Below, in pieces: positions 8,684-17,363 of a stretch of DNA of 57,178 bases. How positions within the stretch are numbered: the stretch's first letter is position 1; each line of letters opens with the position of its first letter. Under the pieces are notes generated by a model. That model was not told the origin of the DNA. It did no database searches and saw only the letters and a program-made list of their open reading frames with translations. A program made the position numbers and the translations under genes. The DNA comes from Fibrobacteria bacterium (GTDB lineage Bacteria > Fibrobacterota > Fibrobacteria > UBA11236), in NCBI GenBank assembly GCA_025360005.1, contig JANYDA010000039.1:1-57178 (forward strand), in the 5' to 3' direction.

Positions 8684-9860
8684 CGTCATAGTCATCGGCG
8701 CTGGCCCCTCCGGCAGCCTATGCGCGCGCAATCTCGCCTCCAGAGGATACCAGGTCCTGCTGCTGGAGAAGCGCCCCGTGGTGGGGATTCCCGTCCGCTG
8801 CGGCGAGGCCACCGGCCGCCGCGCGCGCCTCTCGCGTTTCATGGACGTGAACGAAAACTATATCGAAACCGATCTCAACGGCGTCATCCTGCACGGGCCC
8901 GGAGGCGTTTCGGTACGGTATGACAAGCCCGATGTGGGGCTGATGATCGACAGGGCCCTGTTCGATCAGGACGTGGCCCGCCAGGCCGTGCGCGCGGGAG
9001 CCGAACTATGCGTGAGCATGCGCGTGGAAGGCATCTCCCCCGTCAAGAACGGACTCCGCGAACTCACCGTGGTTGACGAGATCACCAAAGCCGCTTTGCC
9101 GATAACCGCCAAGCTGGTTGTGGGTGCGGACGGCGCGGAAAGCCTGAGCGGCCGCTGGGTGGGCCTGAAGACCCGCCAATTGCCTCCCCAAGTCTGCTCC
9201 GCCATCGAGCTCCGCATCGATGCCGTGGATGCCAATCCCAATCATCTTACCTTCTGGCAAGGCCACGAATCGGTGAACAAGGGTTATGTGTGGGTATTCC
9301 CCAAGGTCAAGTCCAAGGTGATCAACCTGGGCTCCGGCGTACTCACCCCCAAGCTGGGCGAGAAGAACATGTACGACCTGAGCATGGAATACAAGAGCCG
9401 CCTCTTCCCGGACGCCAAGGTGCTGGAAGTCCACGGCGGGGCCGTTCCCGTCAGCGGCAACCTGCCGGAATACGTCGCCGATCGTTTCCTGCTGTGCGGG
9501 GATGCGGCCCATCATACCAATCCCTTGACGGGCGGCGGCATCATCAGCGGCATCCTGGGCGCCGACATAGCGTCCGGGTGGATCGACGCGGGATTCAAAG
9601 CGGGCGATCTTTCCCGGGATTTCCTGGCGCAATATCAGGTCGATTGCTGGCATCAATTCGGCAAGAACCATCGCTACCAGATGCGCATCCGCGATTTCGT
9701 GGTGGACCTGCCGCTCCCGGCCCAGACCGCCTTCTACCGCATCTTCAAGGACATGGTGGCAGGGGATCTCTCCCTGCCCGCCAAGCTGATCGGCTACACG
9801 CGCATGCTGGGGCTGGCCGCGGGGAACTGGAAGACGACAAAGAAGTTTTTTAGCGGTTGA
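8664..9860 (+). CDS. Geranylgeranyl-reductase-family FAD-dependent oxidoreductase
   Basis: The 398-residue flavoprotein begins with a dinucleotide-binding fold (VIVIGAGPSGSLCARNL, residues 8-24, ending in acidic VLLLEKR). It has the PVRCGEATGRRAR motif of geranylgeranyl reductases and the second FAD motif FLLCGDAAHHTNPLTGGGI (about residues 274-292). This family (TIGR02032) saturates isoprenoid double bonds in chlorophyll, menaquinone or archaeal-type lipid side chains; in a bacterium like this, menaquinone or polyprenol is most likely. The start is a TTG at 8664 inside the ferredoxin gene, chosen because the Rossmann motif follows within seven residues and no ATG fits. Confidence 0.93.
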   Translation: MKSRSYDVIVIGAGPSGSLCARNLASRGYQVLLLEKRPVVGIPVRCGEATGRRARLSRFMDVNENYIETDLNGVILHGPGGVSVRYDKPDVGLMIDRALFDQDVARQAVRAGAELCVSMRVEGISPVKNGLRELTVVDEITKAALPITAKLVVGADGAESLSGRWVGLKTRQLPPQVCSAIELRIDAVDANPNHLTFWQGHESVNKGYVWVFPKVKSKVINLGSGVLTPKLGEKNMYDLSMEYKSRLFPDAKVLEVHGGAVPVSGNLPEYVADRFLLCGDAAHHTNPLTGGGIISGILGADIASGWIDAGFKAGDLSRDFLAQYQVDCWHQFGKNHRYQMRIRDFVVDLPLPAQTAFYRIFKDMVAGDLSLPAKLIGYTRMLGLAAGNWKTTKKFFSG

Positions 9861-9887
9861 AACGGAGAAGGAAGGCACGGCACTTAA

Positions 9888-11000
9888 TCAGTAGGTCGTC
9901 GGGCGTTCGTTTTCCTCCTTCCCCACCCTCTTCAATCCCACCCTCACATATTCCGGCCCCAACACTTCCCGCAATGGCTTCATCCACTCCGGCCACCCCG
10001 GCTCCACGCCCGTCACTTCCACCACTCCGCTGCCGCGATGGCAGATGGCTTCGCTACCGCACATCAGGGCTTCCATCACCGCGCGCCCGAACGGCTCCGG
10101 TTCGCGCGTGCAATGCAGCAAGAGATGCGCTTGCTCCAACGCCTCCTGCACCTTATCCCCGCCTTCGAGCCGCCCCAGGAAACGCACATGCGATGTCAGC
10201 CGCAGGTTCCCGGCCAACCCATAGATCCGTTCCCGATAGCGGTCATAGATTTGCGCGGGATAGATGACGTCCCCGATGATCCAGAATTCCGCATCCACCC
10301 CCGCATCCAGCAGCTTGCGCGCGCATTCCAGGAATAAATCCTGGCCTTTGTACGGCGCGAAGTAGGCCAAGTGCGCGACGATGCGCTTGCCGCCCGATAC
10401 TTTGCCGTCCGAGGTTTCCCGGCGCGGCGTTTCCGCGGGGAATCTTCCGTACCCCGGCCCGCGAGGGCGGCGGTCCACAGGAGCGCGGGGCAATTCCACG
10501 CGCGGATACTGGATCCGGGCCCCGGGAAAATCGCCGGCCACGGCCTTGCTGTTGGTCCTGATACGGCAACCGAAGCGCCGCGCAACCCACGCGATGGCTT
10601 TCCGCAATTCCATAGGCCGCAGGAAATCACGGATGTCGAATAACAGACGGGCCCGCAGCCATGGGGATAGGAGCAGGCAGGCCGCATGGCTCTTCACGCC
10701 GCTGGACCAAACCGTCCCGGCGCCGCGGCATTCCCGGCGCAGCCGGAACAAGTAGGTAAGCAATCCGGGCGATACCAAGGGGAGCGCGTACCATCGGCTT
10801 TGCGTGAGCCGCTGCATCCCCGCAGGCCAAGGCAGGATGCGGAACGCCCAACCCCGCGAGGCGATGGCGCGCGAAAGGGAGCCTTCTGCCGGCACCAGGA
10901 AAATTGGTTTATTGCCGGTTTCCGCCAGGGCGGCAAGCAGACTGGTTTCCGCGCCGCCGGCTTCCGGGTTGGAAGTATGGACTATCACTGGATGGGGCAT
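9888..11000 (-). CDS. GT4-type glycosyltransferase (GT-B fold)
   Basis: The 370-residue protein starts MPHPVIVHTSNPEAGGAETS, with the GGAE loop typical of GT-B glycosyltransferases. The C-terminal half has IVAHLAYFAPYKGQDLFLEC, WIIGDVIYP and the EX7E-type nucleotide-sugar motif EPEPFGRAVMEALMCGS (about residues 308-324). It would transfer a sugar from a nucleotide-activated donor to a lipid- or glycan-linked acceptor at the cytoplasmic face. Donor and acceptor are unknown. The ATG at 11000 is preferred over a farther-upstream start at 11147, whose extra 49 residues are low-complexity. Confidence 0.85.
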   Translation of the reverse strand: MPHPVIVHTSNPEAGGAETSLLAALAETGNKPIFLVPAEGSLSRAIASRGWAFRILPWPAGMQRLTQSRWYALPLVSPGLLTYLFRLRRECRGAGTVWSSGVKSHAACLLLSPWLRARLLFDIRDFLRPMELRKAIAWVARRFGCRIRTNSKAVAGDFPGARIQYPRVELPRAPVDRRPRGPGYGRFPAETPRRETSDGKVSGGKRIVAHLAYFAPYKGQDLFLECARKLLDAGVDAEFWIIGDVIYPAQIYDRYRERIYGLAGNLRLTSHVRFLGRLEGGDKVQEALEQAHLLLHCTREPEPFGRAVMEALMCGSEAICHRGSGVVEVTGVEPGWPEWMKPLREVLGPEYVRVGLKRVGKEENERPTTY

Positions 11001-11077
11001 TGCCGCGGAAACCGCGGGCGCGGAAACCCCGGACGCAGGAACCGCAGGGTCGTTTATCGCGGCCTTTCCGGCAGAGC

Positions 11078-12268
11078 TCACGAAATGTCCCGGGGCGCTC
11101 CCGAGCCGCAGCCGTTCTTCCAGATGAGGTTGATGCGCATCAGCCATTCGCGCTCTTCTTCGGTGATCTCCTCGTAGCGCGCATCCACGTAAAGCTCTTC
11201 CACCTTTTTCATGATGTCCCGGCCGACGATGGTGCGGTTGAGGAGCATGTTGAGCACGATGCAGAAAAAATAGGTGCGCACCAGCACGCGGCGCGGCGTG
11301 TCCTTGTGCTTAAGCTGGTTCTCGAAGCTGGTAAGGCCTTCCTTGTAATATTTCTCGGATGTGGAATAATTGAGCGCGCCCTGCAGGGTAGTGAACACTC
11401 CGGCCTGGCAATAGGCGCCGGGTTTGCCCGCCAGGATAAGTCCGTTGCTGCATTTTTCCGCCAGGATCAGGGAAAAGATCACCGTGTCCCTGTCCCGATG
11501 GGGGTTATCGAAACGCGGATCCACGTCCAAGGCTTCCGGCACCAGGCGTTTGCGGATGGAGATGGAGCGGGCCAGGATCTTCTTGGACTCCTCGCTGTAG
11601 GGATAAGCCCCATCCTTACTGTCCGAGAAGTCCGTCACGTCCGATGATGCGAAAAAGCAATACGGGCATACCATGACCATAGTCTTCAGCAAATCCCATT
11701 CTTCATACCCGTTACGGCTGTGGAATTGCGGAAAGGATCCGCGGTTCCAATCCTCGCTGTAGCCTTCCTTGATGGGAAGGAAACCGCGCACATGCTCGTA
11801 CCCGCAGATGTAGCAGCACTTCTTGGCGATGCGGAAAGGATACTTCTTACCGGTCGCGTTGTTGGTCTCGGCCTCTTCCACCTGGATGGCCGTGTTCTTG
11901 GAGAGGGCCTGCTGCAAGGTATCGATGAGTAACCCGAAATCCAATGGCTTGGAGAGGATGGCTTCCACTCCGTACTCGCCGACTTCCGTTTCTACCGACT
12001 GCCGCGGTTTGGCCGTGATGATGACTACGGGGATCTGCTTTCCGCCTTTGCGTACGCGCCGCAGCACTTCAAAACCGTCCGCTTTGGGGAGCACCAGGTC
12101 CAAGACCAGCGCCGCGAACGGATCGCCGCTTTCAATCTGCCGGATCGCTTCGTCGCCGTCATGAGCCATCTCAATGCGAAAGTGGGGAGACAAGCGCTGC
12201 TCAATCACCTTCGCCAGGACGCGGGAGTCCTCCACCAGCAATACCACAGGTTTATCCGAATATGCCAT
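11078..12268 (-). CDS. Response regulator fused to a DUF2225-type Cys-rich domain
   Basis: Residues 1-120 form a CheY-like receiver: acidic pair in LLVEDSRV, phospho-acceptor Asp57 in LVLDLVLPKADG, VVIITAKP (switch residue) and ILSKPLD with the conserved Lys. After a short linker, residues about 140-380 match a DUF2225-like domain. CCYICGYEHVRG and VMVCPYCFFASS supply two CxxC pairs that probably bind zinc, and the TPR-like helical tail includes YYKEGLTSFENQLKHKD. No DNA-binding helix-turn-helix is seen, so the output is probably protein interaction rather than transcription. No partner kinase lies nearby. Confidence 0.88.
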   Translation of the reverse strand: MAYSDKPVVLLVEDSRVLAKVIEQRLSPHFRIEMAHDGDEAIRQIESGDPFAALVLDLVLPKADGFEVLRRVRKGGKQIPVVIITAKPRQSVETEVGEYGVEAILSKPLDFGLLIDTLQQALSKNTAIQVEEAETNNATGKKYPFRIAKKCCYICGYEHVRGFLPIKEGYSEDWNRGSFPQFHSRNGYEEWDLLKTMVMVCPYCFFASSDVTDFSDSKDGAYPYSEESKKILARSISIRKRLVPEALDVDPRFDNPHRDRDTVIFSLILAEKCSNGLILAGKPGAYCQAGVFTTLQGALNYSTSEKYYKEGLTSFENQLKHKDTPRRVLVRTYFFCIVLNMLLNRTIVGRDIMKKVEELYVDARYEEITEEEREWLMRINLIWKNGCGSGAPRDIS

Positions 12269-12494
12269 AGAGGAGACGAACTTTGGAATCGCCGCACCCG
12301 GGTCTAAGCGGCAGAAACGGGCTACCTTTAGATTTTATGATATGGAGAGCCCAAAGATCAAAGCGGTAGCGGTTTTTTACTAAGTTTTGAGGTTAAACGG
12401 ACCTATTCAGGGAGCAGTGGGCGGTCCCATTCTTTCCGGTGTGGTGGAATTCCGGCTGTACGAAGATTAGAATGTAACCATAGTCGCGGGATCT

Positions 12495-12767
12495 ATGCTT
12501 TTTCTGGTTTGCAACGACTCCACATTTCCTCTCAAAATCGGCATGAACATTGTCGGGCGTGATCAAAGTTGCGACGTTTTTGTTCCGGATCCGCATATCT
12601 CGCGGAAACATCTCTCGATAGACGTGGTGGGGGACGGCACCATCACGGTAATCGATTTGGGATCCACCAACGGAATGGTGGTGGCCGGGGAACGCGTCCC
12701 CAGCGCCATTCTCCATCCCGGCGAGAGTTTTACCGTAGGCCAGACCACCTTCTTAGTGGACGACTAA
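12495..12767 (+). CDS. Single-domain FHA protein
   Basis: This 90-residue protein is essentially one forkhead-associated domain, which binds phosphothreonine peptides. The conserved residues are all present: GRDQSCDVFV, SRKHLSI and DLGSTNGMVV, then GESFTVGQTTFLV at the end. With no fused effector it probably serves as a phospho-dependent adaptor. It is divergent from the response-regulator gene (226 bases apart, no other feature seen in between) and overlaps the 3' end of the convergent methyltransferase gene by four bases. Confidence 0.92.
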   Translation: MLFLVCNDSTFPLKIGMNIVGRDQSCDVFVPDPHISRKHLSIDVVGDGTITVIDLGSTNGMVVAGERVPSAILHPGESFTVGQTTFLVDD

Positions 12768-13963
12768 GCCGGGTCGGAACTTCCCCTGGCAACGGCCTGG
12801 GTCCAAAAAACCGTTTTGCGATCCAGGACCTTGGTGAAAATCAGGGTCCCCTGGTTATCCCCGGACAAGCGCAAACCCGCTCGGAACTCCTCCGGAATCA
12901 GGTTCACGCCGCGTTTCTTGATTTCCAGCCTTCCCACTTCCTCCTTGCGCAGGAACTCCTTGATCGCTTTATTGTCATAAGGCAATTCACGATCGACGCG
13001 ATAGGCCTTCAACAGGGGATGCCGCACCAATCCCGTTCCCGAGAGGTAAGCGATGCGCGGATCGATTTGCCAAAGCTTTAACCGGGATGCCAGCACGCCG
13101 AACAGGTGGGCCCGCACCACGGATTTAACCGGCTCATAGAGGTAACCTCCCGGTGAACCTGTCTCGCCGAAGGTGTCCTGTAAATCCGCCCGCAAGGCTT
13201 CTATGGAGGCGCCATCCGGCAACTCCACCGCGCGTACCACCCCCGGCCGGCCCAGACGTCCCGTCCAGACCACCGCTTCCAGGCACTCGTCCCGCAATCC
13301 CAGGTACTCCCATTCATAGGATTCCAGGAACTCGGGAAAGGCGATGCCCGGACCCAATTTAATGGCCATGCCAGGGTAACGGGAAATCATTTTTTCCATG
13401 GCATCCCAACCCGGCGACATGTCCTGATCCTGCCAGCGGTCCGATCGTCCGGAGGCGCGGCGGGCGGGATCGAGCAGAGCGATATCCGCCTTGATTGGAT
13501 GGGTGGTGACATCCGCCTGCACTGCGCAGGCATTGCGCCGGATGGCGACATTGTGCCGATAGGCGCGCAAAACCTCGCGGGAAACATCGAGGCCGGCCAC
13601 GCGCATGGCAGCAGGCAGGTACAGTGAATCCCCGCCCAACCCGCAGCAGAGATCGGCCACGTTGCGCACATCTGAAGGAAGTCTGGAAGCCTTATAGGCA
13701 GCCAGTTCCGCGTGGGTCAGCTGTTCCAGTCCCAACGGAGTGAAAAGCATTTCCGCCGCCAGCGGGCATTTGCGCGCCGCTTTGGCGCGCAGCTTACGCT
13801 GCTCAAGGAATGCGATGCGTTTGGGGGCCGGAAAGGCGCGCAAAGCGGACGATCCGGAGATGGCGAGATCATCGCGCGGATCCATGCAGATAGCCTTGAG
13901 AACGGCTTGAGAGCCCGGCTCCAGCAAAAAAGCTATTTTGGAGTCCGGCTCGCTCAATCCCAA
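12764..13963 (-). CDS. Class I methyltransferase with THUMP-like domain
   Basis: The 399-residue protein contains the SAM-binding motif VADLCCGLGGDSLYLP (about residues 103-118) and the DPARR motif IALLDPARRASGRSD (about 160-174). Both are typical of the class I methyltransferase family with a C-terminal THUMP-like domain. The C-terminal third (IDPRIAYLSGTGLV and VGRLEIKKRGVNL) fits that THUMP-like part. The target is presumed to be nucleic acid but is not established. The start is a TTG at 13963 with GGAG just upstream; no suitable ATG precedes the conserved region. Confidence 0.85.
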   Translation of the reverse strand: MGLSEPDSKIAFLLEPGSQAVLKAICMDPRDDLAISGSSALRAFPAPKRIAFLEQRKLRAKAARKCPLAAEMLFTPLGLEQLTHAELAAYKASRLPSDVRNVADLCCGLGGDSLYLPAAMRVAGLDVSREVLRAYRHNVAIRRNACAVQADVTTHPIKADIALLDPARRASGRSDRWQDQDMSPGWDAMEKMISRYPGMAIKLGPGIAFPEFLESYEWEYLGLRDECLEAVVWTGRLGRPGVVRAVELPDGASIEALRADLQDTFGETGSPGGYLYEPVKSVVRAHLFGVLASRLKLWQIDPRIAYLSGTGLVRHPLLKAYRVDRELPYDNKAIKEFLRKEEVGRLEIKKRGVNLIPEEFRAGLRLSGDNQGTLIFTKVLDRKTVFWTQAVARGSSDPA

Positions 13964-14094
13964 AAGGCTCCATTCCCGTTGTTGCGGGTATTAGCGGGAG
14001 TCTTGGGGCCCGGACGCAAAAGAATCCAATGCGCGCGGTAAAAAACGGATGCGGGCCTTGACTGCCAAGGACGCCTTCCGATCCGGGAGATATA

Positions 14095-14457
14095 ATGGTT
14101 ATAGGCATCGGGACCGATATCGCGCATATCGAAAGGATAAAAAAATTATCCCTTGAAGCCATCGCCAGATTCCTGACGGGACCCGAAGCGGATTATTGCG
14201 CACGCTTCCAAGCCAGGGACGAGAGGATAGCCGGACGCTTCGCCGCGAAAGAAGCGATCCTCAAGGCGCTCGGAACAGGATGGAGCCAAGGGTTAGGCTG
14301 GGGTCAAATCGAGATCTTGCCCAACGCTTCCGGCGCGCCCGTGGTCACCTTGACCGGCGCCGCCTTGGACAAGCTCAACAGCCTCGGCGCAACCCGTTGT
14401 CTTGTATCGATATCCCATCAAGGCGAGTACGCCGTGGCTTTCGCGATCATCGAGTAA
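14095..14457 (+). CDS. acpS: Holo-[acyl-carrier-protein] synthase AcpS
   Basis: AcpS transfers 4'-phosphopantetheine from coenzyme A to apo-ACP, activating fatty-acid synthesis. The 120-residue length fits the family. MVIGIGTDIAHIERI holds the Mg-binding Asp8, and RFAAKEAILKALGTG holds the conserved Glu of the FxxKEA motif. SISHQGEYAVAFAII is the usual C-terminal strand. The ATG has a GGGAG element a few bases upstream. A 14-bp perfect palindrome (14482-14495) lies shortly after the stop but lacks a T-run. Confidence 0.96.
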   Translation: MVIGIGTDIAHIERIKKLSLEAIARFLTGPEADYCARFQARDERIAGRFAAKEAILKALGTGWSQGLGWGQIEILPNASGAPVVTLTGAALDKLNSLGATRCLVSISHQGEYAVAFAIIE

Positions 14458-14559
14458 TATCCGCAATGATAGCGCCGGAAGCCCGTCCGGACGGGTCTCG
14501 CGGGCGCATGCCTCCCCCGCGATCGAGAAAGGCGTTTCCGGTTCCCGCGATATTTCCAC

Positions 14560-14588
14560 TTGACACGTTGTAAGCTAAGCAATAGACT
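14560..14588 (+). promoter_or_regulatory. Sigma70-like promoter for the 14648 gene
   Basis: TTGACA (14560-14565) matches the -35 consensus exactly. A 17-base spacer is followed by TAGACT (14583-14588), a 4-of-6 match to TATAAT. The predicted start near 14595 gives a leader of about 50 bases. The downstream gene has CAGGAG six bases before its ATG at 14648. Confidence 0.65.
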
Positions 14589-14647
14589 TAACTACAGGAA
14601 GTGCCCTGGAACTTTGTATTTTCCTCATCAGGAGTCAGGAGCGAAAT

Positions 14648-15040
14648 ATGAAACCACTCTACGTCAAATGCCCGCACTGCAAAGAGGTGAGCGAGCTGTT
14701 TCTGGGATCAGAGGCGTACATGATCGTGCTCAACTGCCCGTCCTGCAATTCCGCCCTGATGTACTACTATGGAAAAACCTTCGAGATCGATGAGAGTGAA
14801 ATCGAGAAGATCCAGGGTAACCTGCAAATGACTACCGTGCAGGGAATCCTCAAGAATATCAACGCCCGCGAAAACACAAAGAGCCATACCTCCCTTATCG
14901 TAAAACCGGCGGAAGCCCGGGCTACCCACAAGGCCGGGGCCCCCATCCGGGATTCCCATTTCATGAGCGACGATATCACCAACCTGAAGATCGACATCAA
15001 CCGCGTCAAGGACGTGAACGACTTCATACAAGGCATGTAG
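14648..15040 (+). CDS. Small zinc-ribbon-like protein of unknown function
   Basis: I do not recognise this 130-residue protein. It begins MKPLYVKCPHCKEVSELF and has a second pair, NCPSCNSALMYYYG, so two CxxC motifs (Cys9/12 and about Cys31/34) could form a zinc ribbon in the first 45 residues. The rest is charged and probably helical, with FEIDESEIEKIQG and a C-terminal LKIDINRVKDVNDF. There is no signal peptide. It has its own promoter and is followed by a strong terminator, so it appears to be a monocistronic unit. Confidence 0.75.
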   Translation: MKPLYVKCPHCKEVSELFLGSEAYMIVLNCPSCNSALMYYYGKTFEIDESEIEKIQGNLQMTTVQGILKNINARENTKSHTSLIVKPAEARATHKAGAPIRDSHFMSDDITNLKIDINRVKDVNDFIQGM

Positions 15041-15085
15041 CGGGCGAAGGCTCAAGCCTTCCTTTCCGTTTCCGCTCCCAAAGCG

Positions 15086-15113
15086 AAAGCGCCGCAGATG
15101 CGGCGCTTTTTTT
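15086..15113. terminator. Bidirectional Rho-independent terminator
   Basis: The stem AAAGCGCCGCA (15086-15096) pairs with TGCGGCGCTTT (15099-15109) and continues into a run of seven T on the plus strand. The reverse strand also ends in a T-rich tract. It can therefore end both the plus-strand 14648 gene and the minus-strand peptide-transporter operon. Confidence 0.85.
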
Positions 15114-15188
15114 ATTGCTTCACTTTCAACCGCTGCGGGAAAAAACCGTCATTTCCCTTTCCGGCAAGCTGCGGGCAGCCGGAACGCC

Positions 15189-17363
15189 CTAAGGCTTCCC
15201 TAAGGGAAAGTGGCAGGCCACGCGTTCGCCCGGGGAAAGCTCCGCCAGAGGCGGCATAGTGGTTTCGCAGATCTTGTCGCCCTGGGAGAGATAGACCGGG
15301 CAACGATTGCGGAAAGGGCAGCCCCCATCCAACCGCACCGGTTCCACATCCGGATAGGCGGATAGCACATCCCGGATCCCGGGATCGAGGCTGGGCGTGG
15401 ATGCGAGCAATAACCGCGAATAGGGGTGCCGCACGTGGGCTACCGTGAAATGCTCAACCCGCGCCTCTTCCACCAAATAACCCATGTACATCACGCCAAT
15501 GCGGTGCGCCAGGATTTTGACCAAGGCCAGGTTATGCGAGATAAAGAGGTAAGAAAGCCCCAGATGCCGTTGGAACTCCTTGAGCAAAGACATGACCTGG
15601 CTTTGGATGGCCAGATCCAGGCTGGCCACCGGCTCGTCGCAGACCAGAAAAGCGGGCTTGGTGATCAGGGCGCGGGCGATGGTGGCGCGCTGCTTTTCGC
15701 CGGAGCTGAGATTGCTGGGATAACGGGCTCCATGGCTTGGATCCAAGCGGACTTGTTCCAAGGCCTCGGATACGCGGCGTTTTTTTTCCGCGGCGTCCAT
15801 ATTGCCTTCCCGCTCCAGCCCTTCGGCCAGGATGCTCTCGATGGTCATGCCGCTGTTGAGCACGCCCTCCGGATGTTGGAAGAGCATGCGGATTTCGCGC
15901 CGCAGGATCAGCATCTCCGCCTTGCTGCGCTTGAGGATGTCTTCGCCCTTATACAGGATTTCGCCCCCGTCCACCTCCTGCAAGGCCATCAGGGACAAGC
16001 CGAGAGTGGACTTTCCCGATCCGCTCTCCCCCACCAGCCCGTAAGTTCCGCCTTGCGGGATAGACAGGGAGATATCGTTGAGGGCCAGGAAGGAACGCGT
16101 GCCCTGGGAAAACCGCTTGCGCAGGCCGCGCACTTCCACGATGTTCCCGCGCGAGCCGCCTTGCGCATCCAGGCGATCCAGATGGATGGTGGACGGGGTG
16201 CTGGGACCATGAATCTTGGTTTTTTCCCGGAAGTGGCATTTGGACCAATCGTTTCGGGCCTTTCCGCCCAACGGCCCGGCGGCCGCAAGGCTTTCCGCCT
16301 GGCCCATGGGTTTCTCGGCCTCGCAGCGGCCGCGCTCTCCGGGAGTCAATACCCCGCGGTAGGCCGCGCACATGTCGCGATAAGCGCAGCCCGCGCCCGC
16401 ATCGGGATCGGGGGGAGGCAAGGGCAGCTTCTGTCCGAAGCGGGAGAAGGAGTCCAGCAACGAGGCCGTATACGGATGCTTGGGCGAGCTCAGCACGCGC
16501 GCCGATGCTCCCGTTTCCACCACGGACCCCCTATGCATCACGTAGATGCGGGAACTGATTTCCTGGATTACCCCGATGTCATGCGAGATGATGATGATGG
16601 AAAGCCCATGCGTGTCGCGCAGACGCAGGAACAACTGCAGCAGCTTGGCCTGGGTGGTCACGTCCAGGGAGGTGGAAGGTTCGTCCGCGATCAGGAGCTT
16701 GGGCTTGGCGCAGAGTGCCATGGAGATCATTACGCGTTGCGCCATGCCTCCGCTGATTTCATGCGGGTGCAGCCCCCACAGGTTTTCCGCATCCACCAAG
16801 CCCACATCCTTGAGCAGGCCGATGCCGATGGCCTTGAGCCCGCGCGCGCCGGCCGCAGCCGCGGAAGCCGCCGCGTGGCGATCGCGGTTGCGCTCCAAGG
16901 CTTCGAGGATATGCTCGCCAACAGTGTAGAATGGATCCAAGGATGCCTTGGGCTCCTGGAAAATGGTGGCTATCTCCCGCCCCAATATGCCGTGCAATTG
17001 CCTGCGATGGGCGCGCTGGAAAGGGATGTACCGTTTCTCGACCGCCTCGCCTTTGCGGAGGATCAGCTTGCCCATCTCCGGCAGCAGGCTCTTGCCATCC
17101 AAGGTGGCGGTGCCGGACCATAGGCCCGGATAGCCTTTCACAAGGCCCAGCAAGGCCATCGCCAAAGTAGTCTTGCCGCTTCCGGACTGGCCGATCAAAC
17201 CGACGATTTCCCCCCGCCCCACTTCCATACTGGCATGGTTCACCGCCTTCAGGTATTGCCCGCCGCCTCCGAACCAGATGCACAGATCGCGGATGGACAG
17301 CAACGTTTCACCCGACGCCGCATCGCCCGATGCTTCATCGCCCGATGCTTCATCGTCCTTCAC
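15189..17363 (-). CDS. Fused OppD-OppF-type peptide ABC transporter ATPase
   Basis: The 724-residue protein carries two complete ABC ATPase domains in one chain, equivalent to OppD/DppD and OppF/DppF. Domain 1 (about 20-345) has Walker A GQSGSGKT (58-65), signature ISGGMAQR and Walker B LLIADEP. Domain 2 (about 410-720) has GESGSGKS, LSSGEKQRATIARAL and FLVCDEPVASLD. Each ends in the Cys-containing oligopeptide-transporter tail (CAYRDMCAAY and CPFRNRCPVYL). It energises import through OppB/OppC at the inner membrane. The start overlaps the oppC-like gene by 14 bases. A short DNA repeat encodes EASGDEASGD at the N-terminus. Confidence 0.95.
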   Translation of the reverse strand: MKDDEASGDEASGDAASGETLLSIRDLCIWFGGGGQYLKAVNHASMEVGRGEIVGLIGQSGSGKTTLAMALLGLVKGYPGLWSGTATLDGKSLLPEMGKLILRKGEAVEKRYIPFQRAHRRQLHGILGREIATIFQEPKASLDPFYTVGEHILEALERNRDRHAAASAAAAGARGLKAIGIGLLKDVGLVDAENLWGLHPHEISGGMAQRVMISMALCAKPKLLIADEPSTSLDVTTQAKLLQLFLRLRDTHGLSIIIISHDIGVIQEISSRIYVMHRGSVVETGASARVLSSPKHPYTASLLDSFSRFGQKLPLPPPDPDAGAGCAYRDMCAAYRGVLTPGERGRCEAEKPMGQAESLAAAGPLGGKARNDWSKCHFREKTKIHGPSTPSTIHLDRLDAQGGSRGNIVEVRGLRKRFSQGTRSFLALNDISLSIPQGGTYGLVGESGSGKSTLGLSLMALQEVDGGEILYKGEDILKRSKAEMLILRREIRMLFQHPEGVLNSGMTIESILAEGLEREGNMDAAEKKRRVSEALEQVRLDPSHGARYPSNLSSGEKQRATIARALITKPAFLVCDEPVASLDLAIQSQVMSLLKEFQRHLGLSYLFISHNLALVKILAHRIGVMYMGYLVEEARVEHFTVAHVRHPYSRLLLASTPSLDPGIRDVLSAYPDVEPVRLDGGCPFRNRCPVYLSQGDKICETTMPPLAELSPGERVACHFPLGKP

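Noticed and set aside
14482-14495. Perfect 14-bp palindrome after acpS as a terminator
   Set aside because: It has no loop and no T-run, so it is not convincing as a terminator; a protein-binding site cannot be shown.
15426-17123. 565-residue plus-strand frame opposite the fused OppDF gene
   Set aside because: The Walker and signature motifs lie on the minus strand; the plus frame is His/Gln-rich with no recognisable domain.
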